Assembly: GCF_029285175.1 (NCBI RefSeq)
Contig: NZ_JABEDH010000002.1
Span: forward strand, 744,001-808,000
Length of the DNA: 64,000 nt
Source of the DNA: Sulfitobacter sp. M05
Lineage (GTDB): Bacteria; Pseudomonadota; Alphaproteobacteria; Rhodobacterales; Rhodobacteraceae
Direction: 5' to 3'
Shown here: piece by piece, positions 54,821 to 63,360 of the stretch
How the letters are laid out: the number at the start of each line of letters is the position of its first letter
How positions within the stretch are numbered: position 1 is the stretch's first letter
Notes under the pieces: generated by a model
Database searches by the model: none
What the model was told of the DNA's origin: nothing
Seen by the model: the letters and a program-made list of their open reading frames with translations, nothing else
Made by a program: the position numbers and the translations under genes

Positions 54821-57076
54821 ATGAACAAAATACCATCCAAAGCCGAGATCCTTGAGTGGATCGAACAGAACCCGACCAAGACAGCCAAACGCGATATCGC
54901 CAAGGCGTTCGGGATCAAAGGGTCCGCGCGGATCGACCTGAAACAGCTTTTGAAAGAGTTGCAGGCCGAGGGGCATCTGGAAAAGCGCAAGCGCAGCTAT
55001 CAGGATCCGGACCGCCTGCCGCCGGTATCCGTGTTGATGGTGACGGGGCCGGACAGTCAGGGTGATCTGTTTGCCAAACCGATGGAATGGCACGGCGAAG
55101 ATCGCGAGCCGAATGTGTTGTTGATCCCGAAAGCGGGTGATCCGGCGCTGGGCGAGGGGGACCGTATTCTTGCGCGGCTGACCTTGGTCAAAGACGAGAG
55201 CCACGCCTATGAAGGGCGGCTGATCCGGCGCATCGGGACAAATCCCAAGAAGGTTTTGGGCATTTTCCGCAAACATACCGAGGGCGGGCGCATTGTTCCG
55301 GTCGACAAAGGCGCGGATCGGGAATGGGCAGTCGCGGCGACTGATGTGAACGGCGCGAAAGACGGTGAGCTGGTTGAGGCGGAACAGGCCGGGCCAAAGG
55401 GGCGTATGGGCCTGCCACGGGCGCGGATCACCGACCGGTTGGGTGACCCCACCGCCCCCAAGGCTGTGTCATTGATTGCAATCCATCAGCATGGCATTCC
55501 GGATGCATTTCCCGATGATGTGGTGGCACAGGCCGATGCTGCCACGCCTGCGGGGTTGGATGGGCGCGAAGATTTGCAGGACATGCCGCTGATCACGATT
55601 GATCCGTCAGACGCGCGCGACCATGACGATGCGTGTTATGCCCATGCGGATGACGACCCCAAGAACGCGGGCGGGCATGTGGTCTGGGTCGCAATTGCGG
55701 ATGTGGCGGCCTATGTCACGCCCGATTCTGCGCTGGACCGTGAAGCGCGCAAACGGGGCAACTCTACCTATTTCCCCGACCGTGTGGTGCCGATGCTGCC
55801 GGACCGTTTGTCGGGTGATCTGTGTTCGCTGCACGAAGGGGTGCCGCGCGCCTGTATTGCCGTGCGCATGGTGTTGGATGCCAAGGGCAACAAACTGTCG
55901 CACAGTTTCCATCGCGGGCTGATGCGCTCGCCAGCGTCCTTGCATTACGAAGAAGTTCAGGATGCCATTGACGGGCGGCCCAACGCGCGCACTGAGGCCT
56001 TGTTAGAGCCTGTGCTAAAGCCGCTTTATGCCGCTTACGAGGCGCTGAAACTGGCCCGCGCCGAGCGCCAGCCGCTTGATCTGGACTTGCCTGAGCGGCG
56101 GGTGGAACTGGCCGAGGACGGCACCGTCAAGTCGATCAACTTCAAAGACAGGTTGGACGCGCACAGGCTGATCGAGGAGTTCATGGTGCTGGCCAATGTT
56201 GCCGCCGCTGAGACACTTTTGGCCAAAAAGGTGTCGCTGCTCTACCGTATCCATGAAGAACCTTCGCCAGACAAACTCGAAAGCCTGCGCGAGACGGCAC
56301 AGGCCTCGGGGTTTACGCTGGCCAAGGGGCAGGTGTTGCAAACACGGCACCTGAATAAACTGCTGAATGATGCGGCGGGCACCGATGAGGCAGAGTTGAT
56401 CAACCTATCAACATTGCGCTCTATGACGCAGGCCTATTATGGCCCCGCGCATATCGGGCATTTTGGGCTGGCACTGAAATCCTATGCACATTTCACCTCG
56501 CCCATCCGGCGCTATGCCGATCTGGTTGTGCATCGGGCGCTGATCACCGCCCATGGCTGGGGCAAGGACGGGTTGCGCCCCGAAGACATCGAAAGCCTTG
56601 AGCAAACCGGGGCGCATATTTCTGATACCGAGCGCCGTTCCATGGTGGCCGAACGTGACACGACCGACCGTTATCTTGCCTCTTATCTGTCGGAACGCGT
56701 GGGCAATGAGTTTACCGGGCGCATCAGTGGGATCGCCCGTTTCGGTGTCTTTGTGAAGCTGGACGAAACCGGTGCGGACGGATTGTTGCCGATGCGGGCG
56801 CTGGGACGCGAGTATTTCCATCATGACGCCGAAAGCCAGACCCTGCGCGGATCTGATACCGGAATGGTGATTTCACTGGGGCAGCGGGTAAAGGTGCGGC
56901 TGGCCGAAGCGACACCGGTAACAGGCGGTATTTTACTGGAACTGCTGGAGCTTGAAGATCAGAAGATCAAGCAGGGCAGCCGGTCACCGGCAGGGCGTAA
57001 CCCCCGCCGGAAATCCAACAAAGCCAAACGTAAGAAAGACAAGATCAAGCGCAAAGTTTCCCGCACGCGTCGCTGA
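54821..57076 (+). CDS. rnr: Ribonuclease R
   Basis: 3'-to-5' exoribonuclease of 751 residues that degrades structured RNA. An N-terminal helix-turn-helix (KAEILEWIEQNPTKTAKRDIAKAFGIKG) and cold-shock-like domains precede the RNB domain with the metal site ITIDPSDARDHDDACY. The S1 domain follows (GRISGIARFGVFVKLDETGADGLLP), and the protein ends in a Lys/Arg-rich tail (RRKSNKAKRKKDKIKRKVSRTRR region). The last 32 bases, which encode the basic tail, overlap the GST gene on the minus strand. Confidence 0.95.
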   Translation: MNKIPSKAEILEWIEQNPTKTAKRDIAKAFGIKGSARIDLKQLLKELQAEGHLEKRKRSYQDPDRLPPVSVLMVTGPDSQGDLFAKPMEWHGEDREPNVLLIPKAGDPALGEGDRILARLTLVKDESHAYEGRLIRRIGTNPKKVLGIFRKHTEGGRIVPVDKGADREWAVAATDVNGAKDGELVEAEQAGPKGRMGLPRARITDRLGDPTAPKAVSLIAIHQHGIPDAFPDDVVAQADAATPAGLDGREDLQDMPLITIDPSDARDHDDACYAHADDDPKNAGGHVVWVAIADVAAYVTPDSALDREARKRGNSTYFPDRVVPMLPDRLSGDLCSLHEGVPRACIAVRMVLDAKGNKLSHSFHRGLMRSPASLHYEEVQDAIDGRPNARTEALLEPVLKPLYAAYEALKLARAERQPLDLDLPERRVELAEDGTVKSINFKDRLDAHRLIEEFMVLANVAAAETLLAKKVSLLYRIHEEPSPDKLESLRETAQASGFTLAKGQVLQTRHLNKLLNDAAGTDEAELINLSTLRSMTQAYYGPAHIGHFGLALKSYAHFTSPIRRYADLVVHRALITAHGWGKDGLRPEDIESLEQTGAHISDTERRSMVAERDTTDRYLASYLSERVGNEFTGRISGIARFGVFVKLDETGADGLLPMRALGREYFHHDAESQTLRGSDTGMVISLGQRVKVRLAEATPVTGGILLELLELEDQKIKQGSRSPAGRNPRRKSNKAKRKKDKIKRKVSRTRR

Positions 57077-57773
57077 CAGGGCTGTTCATCGCATCGCTGG
57101 CGCGGTCGATGTAGCGGCACAGTATCTCGTCCTCGGCGACGCGTGTCTTGAGCAGTGTCTTGCCCGGCGTCGCGCGCATATTGGCCAACATCGCCGCCAC
57201 AGAGGCATCTGCCGCTGTCGGCTTGTCGCCAAACAGAAACGGACCATGCCAGAGCCGTGTGGTGATGGCGTGCAAATCAGCCTCAAGCCGTTCCAGTCGT
57301 TCCTGCGGTGTGAACCGGCCCAAGCCTTGAGCATGCATGCCTTGCATCAGTGTTTTGCGCAGCTTGCTGGTGATCATGCCGCGCAACAGCTTTGGAATGG
57401 CGGCAAAATACGTGTCGCGGATGATGGGCCAGACTTCGTCATCTGCCCAGCGGTCCATGACCACGTGAAAATACATGTGTTCCTCGGCCATGCGGATAAA
57501 GGCACGTGATGTGGCCTTTTCCATATCTGAAAGCCCGACATCAAAATCGGCACCCTGTGATTCCAGATAGCTGCGAATGTTCTCGCTGTCGGGGATGATC
57601 TGACCATCCACGCGGATTGCTGGCAGCTTTTGTTTGGGCATGCTGCGGGGGTCGACCGTATCTTCGCGGACCCAGGGTAGGCCCGACATGTTCAACAGCC
57701 AAATTGCTTTGATACAAAACGGACTGGCAGCAGGTTGTCCAAATGACGGGCCAAACGTGATGAGAGTGATCAT
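57045..57773 (-). CDS. Glutathione S-transferase family protein
   Basis: 242-residue GST-fold protein with an N-terminal thioredoxin-like domain (MITLITFGPSFGQPAASPFCIKAIWLLN..., then PKQKLPAIRVDGQIIPDSENIRSYLES with the cis-Pro and Ser-Glu-Asn glutathione motif) and an all-helical C-terminal domain (FLFGDKPTAADASVAAML). It resembles the metaxin/FAXC-like group, common in alphaproteobacteria. Function unknown. The C-terminal 10 codons and stop overlap rnr antisense; it is divergent from the WYL regulator across 79 bases. Confidence 0.83.
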   Translation of the reverse strand: MITLITFGPSFGQPAASPFCIKAIWLLNMSGLPWVREDTVDPRSMPKQKLPAIRVDGQIIPDSENIRSYLESQGADFDVGLSDMEKATSRAFIRMAEEHMYFHVVMDRWADDEVWPIIRDTYFAAIPKLLRGMITSKLRKTLMQGMHAQGLGRFTPQERLERLEADLHAITTRLWHGPFLFGDKPTAADASVAAMLANMRATPGKTLLKTRVAEDEILCRYIDRASDAMNSPVSDACGKLCA

Positions 57774-57852
57774 GGGGTTTTCCTTTTCTGATGTTGGCCT
57801 GTCCTAGCACCCGATGCTGTCAATTTTTGTCAGCATGGGATAAGGTTGCTGT

Positions 57853-58569
57853 ATGACGCGCACTCACCGCCTGTTTCAGTTGATGACAACCCTACGCCGG
57901 CTGCCCGCGCCGGTACGGGCCACGCAGTTGGCGGATGAAATGGGCACCTCTTTGCGCACGGTTTATCGCGACATAGATGCCCTTCGCGGGTTGGGCGCGG
58001 TGATCGATGGCGAGGCGGGCTTTGGCTATACCTTGATCGAAGACGCTACCCTGCCGCCGTTGGGGTTTGAGGATGACGAGCTTGAAGCGTTGGTGCTGGG
58101 GCTGCGCGATGTGACCGTGATCGGTGATCCGGCGCTGGCGAAAGCGGCCAAAACGGCTCTGGCCAAGATTACCGCACGGGTGCCCCCACGACAGGCGCAC
58201 CGCCTGCAACATGCTGTTCTGGATGCGCGCCGATTTGTCCGACCGACTCCGCCGCGCATTGATGTGGCCGATCTGCGCGCGGCAACTTGGGAAGAGGAAA
58301 CTGTGCGTTTTGCATATACGGATCGTGTGGGCGCGGCGACCACACGCGAGGTTGATCCCCTGGGGCTGATCTATTTGCAGGATACCAACATGTTGATGGC
58401 ATGGTGCCATTTGCGTTGTGATTTTAGGGTCTTCCGACTGGATCGGATGGATGACCTTGGGCGGACGGGCGCAAGTTTCCGACCGCGGCGGGTGCCGATG
58501 CTGCGCCAGTATACCGACATTTTGCGGGCCGAAGCGATTGCGCGAGCGGAACGTCGCGCGCAGGGCTGA
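57853..58569 (+). CDS. YafY-type HTH/WYL-domain transcriptional regulator
   Basis: 238-residue DNA-binding protein. The N-terminal HTH_11 winged helix (RTHRLFQLMTTLRRLPAPVRATQLADEMGTSLRTVYRDIDALRGLG) is followed by a middle region and a WYL domain (about 135-225; VDPLGLIYLQDTNMLMAWCHLRCDFRVFRLDRM). Regulators of this type often sense small ligands or nucleic-acid ends. It is divergent from the GST gene, a frequent pairing, so it may regulate the GST (inference). Confidence 0.9.
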   Translation: MTRTHRLFQLMTTLRRLPAPVRATQLADEMGTSLRTVYRDIDALRGLGAVIDGEAGFGYTLIEDATLPPLGFEDDELEALVLGLRDVTVIGDPALAKAAKTALAKITARVPPRQAHRLQHAVLDARRFVRPTPPRIDVADLRAATWEEETVRFAYTDRVGAATTREVDPLGLIYLQDTNMLMAWCHLRCDFRVFRLDRMDDLGRTGASFRPRRVPMLRQYTDILRAEAIARAERRAQG

Positions 58570-58636
58570 TCGGGGTTTTCCCGCTTGGGTCTGCATACTA
58601 GGCTGCGATTGTCAGATATCGAAGGTGAGAAAATTC

Positions 58637-59893
58637 ATGCGTCGCTTTGCGATTTTGTTCAGCATTACGTTCCTTTGGTCAGTGCCGGTTCTGGCGATAG
58701 GGCCGGAAACATCGGTTCGGCCAAGCGAACGACAGACCCGCACAGATTCAGTAGCCCGCCCCCAAACGGATGCGGGGCTGGCCGAATGGCTGGTCGATTT
58801 TCGCAGCCGTGCTTTGGCTCAGGGCATTGAACCTGAGACTTTTGAGAATGCGTTGACTGGGGTCACCTATGATCCGAAAATTATCAAAAGGGACCGCAAT
58901 CAGGCCGAATTTACCAAAACGATCTGGGAATATCTGGACACCGCTGTATCCGACCTGCGGATCGAAAACGGGCGCAAGGCGCTTGCCAAATGGGCCGGTA
59001 CGCTAGAGCGGATCGAAGCGAAATATGGCGTTGAAAAGGAGGTGATCGTGGCGATTTGGGGCCTTGAGAGCGCCTATGGCACGTTTCGCGGTAAGGCCCC
59101 TGTGATCAACGGTTTGGCAACGCTGGCGTATGACGCGCGGCGGTCTGAGTTTTTCGAGGGCGAGTTGATCCACGCTCTGCAAATCTTGCAAGACGGCGAT
59201 ACCAATGCAGCACAGATGCGGGGCAGCTGGGCGGGGGCGATGGGCCATACCCAGTTTATGCCGTCATCTTTTGCCGCCTATGCGGTGGACTTTGACGGCG
59301 ATGGCAAGCGCAACATCTGGGGCGATGATCCGCAGGACGCGCTGGCGTCGACCGGTGCCTATCTCAAGCACTTTGGCTGGACCAAAGGGCAACCATGGGG
59401 CGTTGAGGTGCGCTTGCCGGCTGGGTTTGACTATACACTTGCGGATCGTAACATCACTAAACTGCCCGGTGAGTGGGCGCTGATGGGCATATCTCCGGTT
59501 GCAGCAACGGGGAATGACGCCGATGGCCCTGCCTCGATATTGTTACCCGGTGGGGCAAAAGGGGCCGCGTTTATGGTTTTTTCGAACTTCGCGGTGCTTG
59601 AGAAATACAATACTGCCGACGCATATGTGATTGGGGTTGGTCACCTGAGCGACCGGATACAAGACGGCAAGGCCATCGAACACAGCTGGCCACGGCACAT
59701 GCGCGCGTTGAGCAAACCCGAGCGGACCGAATTGCAGAAACGGTTGACGGCTGCGGGTTTTGATACGGTTAAGATTGATGCAAAAATGGGCCCGCTGACC
59801 ATAAATGCCGTGCGTGATTTTCAGAAAGCCAAAGGGCTGGTGCCCGATGGCTTTCCGTCGCTTTCGTTGCTGGATCGCTTGCGGGCCTTATGA
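58637..59893 (+). CDS. Lytic murein transglycosylase (MltB-type) with peptidoglycan-binding domain
   Basis: 418-residue envelope enzyme that cleaves peptidoglycan to 1,6-anhydromuropeptides. Signal peptide RRFAILFSITFLWSVPVLA without a lipobox, unlike E. coli MltB. The SLT/MltB domain has the catalytic Glu in AIWGLESAYGTFRG and the MltB mark MGHTQFMPSSFAAYAVDFDGDGKRNIW. A C-terminal peptidoglycan-binding helical domain follows (about 350-415: LTAAGFDTVKIDAKMGPLTINAVRDFQKAKGLVPDG). I chose ATG 58637 after GAAGGTGAG. Its end overlaps the aminotransferase gene by 6 bases. Confidence 0.92.
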   Translation: MRRFAILFSITFLWSVPVLAIGPETSVRPSERQTRTDSVARPQTDAGLAEWLVDFRSRALAQGIEPETFENALTGVTYDPKIIKRDRNQAEFTKTIWEYLDTAVSDLRIENGRKALAKWAGTLERIEAKYGVEKEVIVAIWGLESAYGTFRGKAPVINGLATLAYDARRSEFFEGELIHALQILQDGDTNAAQMRGSWAGAMGHTQFMPSSFAAYAVDFDGDGKRNIWGDDPQDALASTGAYLKHFGWTKGQPWGVEVRLPAGFDYTLADRNITKLPGEWALMGISPVAATGNDADGPASILLPGGAKGAAFMVFSNFAVLEKYNTADAYVIGVGHLSDRIQDGKAIEHSWPRHMRALSKPERTELQKRLTAAGFDTVKIDAKMGPLTINAVRDFQKAKGLVPDGFPSLSLLDRLRAL

Positions 59894-61285
59894 GGCGGCC
59901 TTGAGCATGTCCTTGTCCTTGAGGTCTTTATAGGTTGCGTCCAGCGCCAGTTTTGCACGTTTTGCAAACACATCAATTTCTTCGGCGTTGATCACCAGGG
60001 GGGGGGAAATGATCATCCGGTCGCCGACATGGCGCATCACCAGATTGTTGGCAAAGCAATGCTCGCGGCACATATATCCGACGGCACCTGCATCACCGGC
60101 AAACTTGGCGCGGCTTTCCTTGTGTGGCGTCAGTGGCAGCGAAGCCATCAAGCCGGATACGTTCACGCCGCCAACCAACGGGTGTTCGCCAAGGTCATCC
60201 AGCGCCGCATGAAGCGCCGGCATGGCAACATTACGAATGTGGGACAGCATGTCCTCTTCCTGCATGATGCGCAGGTTTTCCATGGCAACTGCGGCACAAA
60301 CAGGATGGCCGGAATAGGTGTAGCCGTGGTTGAATTCGCAAGCGTTGATCACTTCGGCGATTTCATCCGATACAATTGACCCGCCAATGGGCGCATAGCC
60401 AGAGGACAGCCCCTTGGCGATGGTCATGATGTCGGGGGTGATGTCCATCGTTTCAGAGCCAAACCAGTTGCCGGTCCGGCCAAAGCCGCAAATCACCTCG
60501 TCGGCAATCAACAAGATGTCGTATTTCTTGCAGATACGCTGGATTTCTGGCCAGTAAGTCGCAGGCGGGATGACCACGCCACCGGCACCCTGAACCGGTT
60601 CGCCAATAAAGGCGGCGACATTTTCTGCGCCCAGCTCAAGAATCTTTTCTTCAAGCTCTTGTGCGCGGGCAAGGCCGAATTCCTCGGGTGTCTGCTCACC
60701 GCCTTCGGACCACCAGTCCGGCTGCCTGATATGGTGAATGCCGGGGATCGGCATCCCGCCCTGTTCATGGATATATGTCATTCCACCCAGTGACCCGGAA
60801 CCCACCGATGATCCGTGATAGGCGTTCTTGCGGCTGATGATATGGGATTTTTCGGGCTGGCCTTTTTCAGCCCAATAGGTGCGTACCATGCGCAGGTTTG
60901 TATCGTTCGCCTCAGAGCCTGATCCGGCGAAGAAGACATGGTTCAGATTGCCCGGCGCGAGCTTTGCCAATTCGGCGGCCAATGCGATGGCCGGCACATG
61001 GGTGGTTTGGAAAAACGTGTTGTAATAAGGCAGTTCGTTCATCTGGCGCATGGCCACCTGACCCATCTCAGGGCGGCCATAGCCAAGGTTCACACACCAC
61101 AGTCCGGCCATCGCATCGAGAATTTCATTCCCCTCGCTGTCCGTCAGATAAACGCCTTTGGCTCGGGTAATTACACGTGCGCCTTTTGCGGTCAGTTCAT
61201 CGCCGGTGGTAAAGGGGTGCATGTGATGCGCGGCATCAAGCGCTTGCAATTCGGCGGTGGGCAAATGGTTGGTGACTGAAGACAT
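59888..61285 (-). CDS. Class III aminotransferase, probable putrescine/polyamine transaminase
   Basis: PLP enzyme of 465 residues. The PLP lysine is in ITPDIMTIAKGLSSGYAPIGG, with LIADEVICGFGRTG and FFAGSGSEANDTNLRMVRTYW also typical. It closely resembles putrescine-pyruvate or beta-alanine-pyruvate transaminases (SpuC-like); its place beside the putrescine-type potF suggests polyamine catabolism. I chose ATG 61285 (MSSVTNHLP) with AGAGGTCG upstream; the longer frame adds twelve residues. A motif TGATCAAATT lies 46 bases before the start. Confidence 0.87.
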   Translation of the reverse strand: MSSVTNHLPTAELQALDAAHHMHPFTTGDELTAKGARVITRAKGVYLTDSEGNEILDAMAGLWCVNLGYGRPEMGQVAMRQMNELPYYNTFFQTTHVPAIALAAELAKLAPGNLNHVFFAGSGSEANDTNLRMVRTYWAEKGQPEKSHIISRKNAYHGSSVGSGSLGGMTYIHEQGGMPIPGIHHIRQPDWWSEGGEQTPEEFGLARAQELEEKILELGAENVAAFIGEPVQGAGGVVIPPATYWPEIQRICKKYDILLIADEVICGFGRTGNWFGSETMDITPDIMTIAKGLSSGYAPIGGSIVSDEIAEVINACEFNHGYTYSGHPVCAAVAMENLRIMQEEDMLSHIRNVAMPALHAALDDLGEHPLVGGVNVSGLMASLPLTPHKESRAKFAGDAGAVGYMCREHCFANNLVMRHVGDRMIISPPLVINAEEIDVFAKRAKLALDATYKDLKDKDMLKAAS

Positions 61286-61330
61286 AGGGTTCGACCTCTG
61301 CAAAGGGGAAAACAATTGCAAGTCAGAATA

Positions 61331-61340
61331 TGATCAAATT
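61331..61340. promoter_or_regulatory. Shared 10-bp motif upstream of the aminotransferase
   Basis: TGATCAAATT, identical to 62152-62161 upstream of potF. Candidate operator for the GntR regulator encoded between the two sites. Confidence 0.4.
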
Positions 61341-61348
61341 TCTTAAAG

Positions 61349-62065
61349 TCAATCAGATCGGGCAGAGAGTTCGGTGTCTTTCAGGGCTGAACAGATTTGA
61401 TCAACCCCTTGGATGACGTCCTCAGCCATGGCGCGGGCGGCTGCTTCGGCATCGCGAATCCGCAAAGCTTCCAGCAGGTCCTGATGTTTATCCGGCAGGT
61501 TTCTGGTGCCGAACCGGCCACAGACCACGCGCAGCGACGGGCCGAACCGCAACCAAAGCCGGTCAACCGTCGCCGCCATGATCGGTGCGTTTGCCGCCTC
61601 GTGGATCAGGGCGTGAAACCTGTAATTCTGGGTGAGATAGCCGCCTATATCGCCCTGGGCGATTGCGCGGTTCAGGTCCTCATCACAGGCGGCGATTGCA
61701 TCCAGCGACGCAGGTGTAAGCCGCAAAGTCGCGCGTCTTGCAAGTTCAGGTTCAAGTGTTTTGCGCATAAAGCCCAGCTCGTCTGCGCAATCCGGGGTCA
61801 ACACTGGAACACTGACGCGGCGGTTACCCTGATGGGTCAGCGCCCCTTCGGCAATCAGACGCCGTAGGGCTTCGCGTACCGGTGTCATCCCAACGCTAAG
61901 TTGGTCCGTCAGGCCCTGGATCGTGACAGGTTGACCTGGTGCCAAATCGCCAAAAAGAATCATGACGCGCAGTTTTTCATAGACGGCCTGATGCGCAGGC
62001 ATCTTTCCTGTGTCGGTCCCGATAAAGGGATTCGTCGGTGCGATCACTTCCACATTCATGCACAT
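61349..62065 (-). CDS. GntR/FadR-family regulator (FCD domain)
   Basis: 238-residue regulator. N-terminal GntR winged helix (VYEKLRVMILFGDLAPGQPVTIQGLTDQLSVGMTPVREALRRLIAEGAL) and a C-terminal all-helical FCD ligand domain (residues about 95-225). Start 62065 (MCMNVEV) or 62059 (MNVEV); AGGCGA upstream on the minus strand fits the second slightly better. It lies between the aminotransferase and potF, so it probably controls polyamine use; the two TGATCAAATT sites fit this. Ligand unknown. Confidence 0.87.
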   Translation of the reverse strand: MCMNVEVIAPTNPFIGTDTGKMPAHQAVYEKLRVMILFGDLAPGQPVTIQGLTDQLSVGMTPVREALRRLIAEGALTHQGNRRVSVPVLTPDCADELGFMRKTLEPELARRATLRLTPASLDAIAACDEDLNRAIAQGDIGGYLTQNYRFHALIHEAANAPIMAATVDRLWLRFGPSLRVVCGRFGTRNLPDKHQDLLEALRIRDAEAAARAMAEDVIQGVDQICSALKDTELSARSD

Positions 62066-62151
62066 TCGCCTGTTTTTGCAGATCAGGAGCCAGCCTACGC
62101 CAGATTATTCTGCATGAAAGCATAAAGTAACTTGCCGCAAGACGCAAAACT

Positions 62152-62161
62152 TGATCAAATT
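62152..62161. promoter_or_regulatory. Shared 10-bp motif upstream of potF
   Basis: TGATCAAATT, 44 bases before the potF ATG, repeating the site at 61331-61340. Position suits a repressor over the potF promoter. Confidence 0.4.
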
Positions 62162-62205
62162 AAGGCAAGGTCGGTTCCAACCCGGCCAATTCAAGGGAGT
62201 ATAAC

Positions 62206-63291
62206 ATGACAAACCGTGTTTTGGGCATTGCCGCTGTTGTCGCACTGACGGCGGGTGCATCTGTCGCCGAAGAGGTCCGCGTTTATAACTGGTCCGACTA
62301 TATTGACGAAGCGCTGCTGGAAAAATTTGAGGCCGAAACCGGCATCGAGTTGGTCTATGACGTGTTCGACAGTAACGAAGTTCTCGAAACGAAAATGCTG
62401 GCCGGTGGATCTGGTTATGACGTTGTTGTGCCCTCGGGTACTTTCCTACAGCGCCAGATTTCCGCGGGTGCTTTTCAAAAACTGGACACCTCCAAATTGT
62501 CGAACATGGATAACATGTGGGACACCATCAATGACCGGTTGAAGAAATATGATCCCGAAGGGGCCTATGCGATCAACTATATGTGGGGCACCACGGGTCT
62601 TGGTGTGAACATCAATAAGGTTAAAGAGGTGCTGGGGGACGACGCGCCGGTGGATTCGCTGGCCTTGGTGCTGGATCCTGCAAATATGGAAAAGCTGCAA
62701 GACTGCGGCGTACATTTTCTTGATTCCCCTGCCGAGCTGATCCCTGCCGCCCTGGCCTATATTGGCGAAGATCCCGATAGTCAGGATCCGGATGTGATTG
62801 CCAAGACTGAAGCGGTTTTGAGCGCGGTCAGCCCCTATGTGCAGAAATTCCACAGCTCAGAATACATCAATGCCCTGGCCAATGGTGACATCTGTGTTGC
62901 TGTGGGTTGGTCCGGTGATGTTCTTCAGGCACGTGACCGCGCCGCAGAGGCCGACAATGGTGTGGAAATCGAATATTACGCGCCAAAAGAGGGTGCGTTG
63001 ATGTGGTTTGACAATATGGCGATCCCAGTGGACGCACCAAACCCGGACGCCGCGCATAAATTCCTGAACTTTATCATGGACGCGCAGAACATGGCTGCTG
63101 CATCCAACTATGTTTACTATGCAAACGGTAACAAGGCCTCGCAGGAGTTTCTGGTTGAGGATGTGATTGGCGATGTTGCGATCTATCCCGATGCCGCGAC
63201 GCTTGAAAATCTGTACACAACCTCGCCTTACAGCCCCAAGGTGCAGCGCGGCGTGACCCGCATGTGGACCAAGATCAAGTCCGGTACCTAA
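62206..63291 (+). CDS. potF: Putrescine-type ABC transporter periplasmic binding protein
   Basis: 361-residue polyamine-binding protein. Signal peptide MTNRVLGIAAVVALTAGASVA (cleavage after SVA), then EEVRVYNWSDYIDEALLEKFEAETGIELVYDVFDSNEVLETKMLAGGSGYDVVVPSG, strongly PotF/SpuD-like. Mature segments ALANGDICVAVGWSGDVLQARDRA and WFDNMAIPVDAPNPDAAHKFLNFIMD contribute to the polyamine site in homologues. AAGGGAG before ATG 62206. Followed by a hairpin terminator and potG. Confidence 0.92.
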   Translation: MTNRVLGIAAVVALTAGASVAEEVRVYNWSDYIDEALLEKFEAETGIELVYDVFDSNEVLETKMLAGGSGYDVVVPSGTFLQRQISAGAFQKLDTSKLSNMDNMWDTINDRLKKYDPEGAYAINYMWGTTGLGVNINKVKEVLGDDAPVDSLALVLDPANMEKLQDCGVHFLDSPAELIPAALAYIGEDPDSQDPDVIAKTEAVLSAVSPYVQKFHSSEYINALANGDICVAVGWSGDVLQARDRAAEADNGVEIEYYAPKEGALMWFDNMAIPVDAPNPDAAHKFLNFIMDAQNMAAASNYVYYANGNKASQEFLVEDVIGDVAIYPDAATLENLYTTSPYSPKVQRGVTRMWTKIKSGT

Positions 63292-63301
63292 CCATTGACG
63301 C

Positions 63302-63336
63302 AGGGCGTGGCTGGCATCAGCCGCGCCCTTATTTTT
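63302..63336 (+). terminator. Hairpin plus T-tract between potF and potG
   Basis: Stem AGGGCGTGGCTG with CAGCCGCGCCCT (one mismatch) around a short loop, followed by TATTTTTT. It lies eleven bases after the potF stop, so potF is likely made in excess over the membrane components. Confidence 0.8.
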
Positions 63337-63360
63337 TGCCAATACAGGGATTTGTGAATC

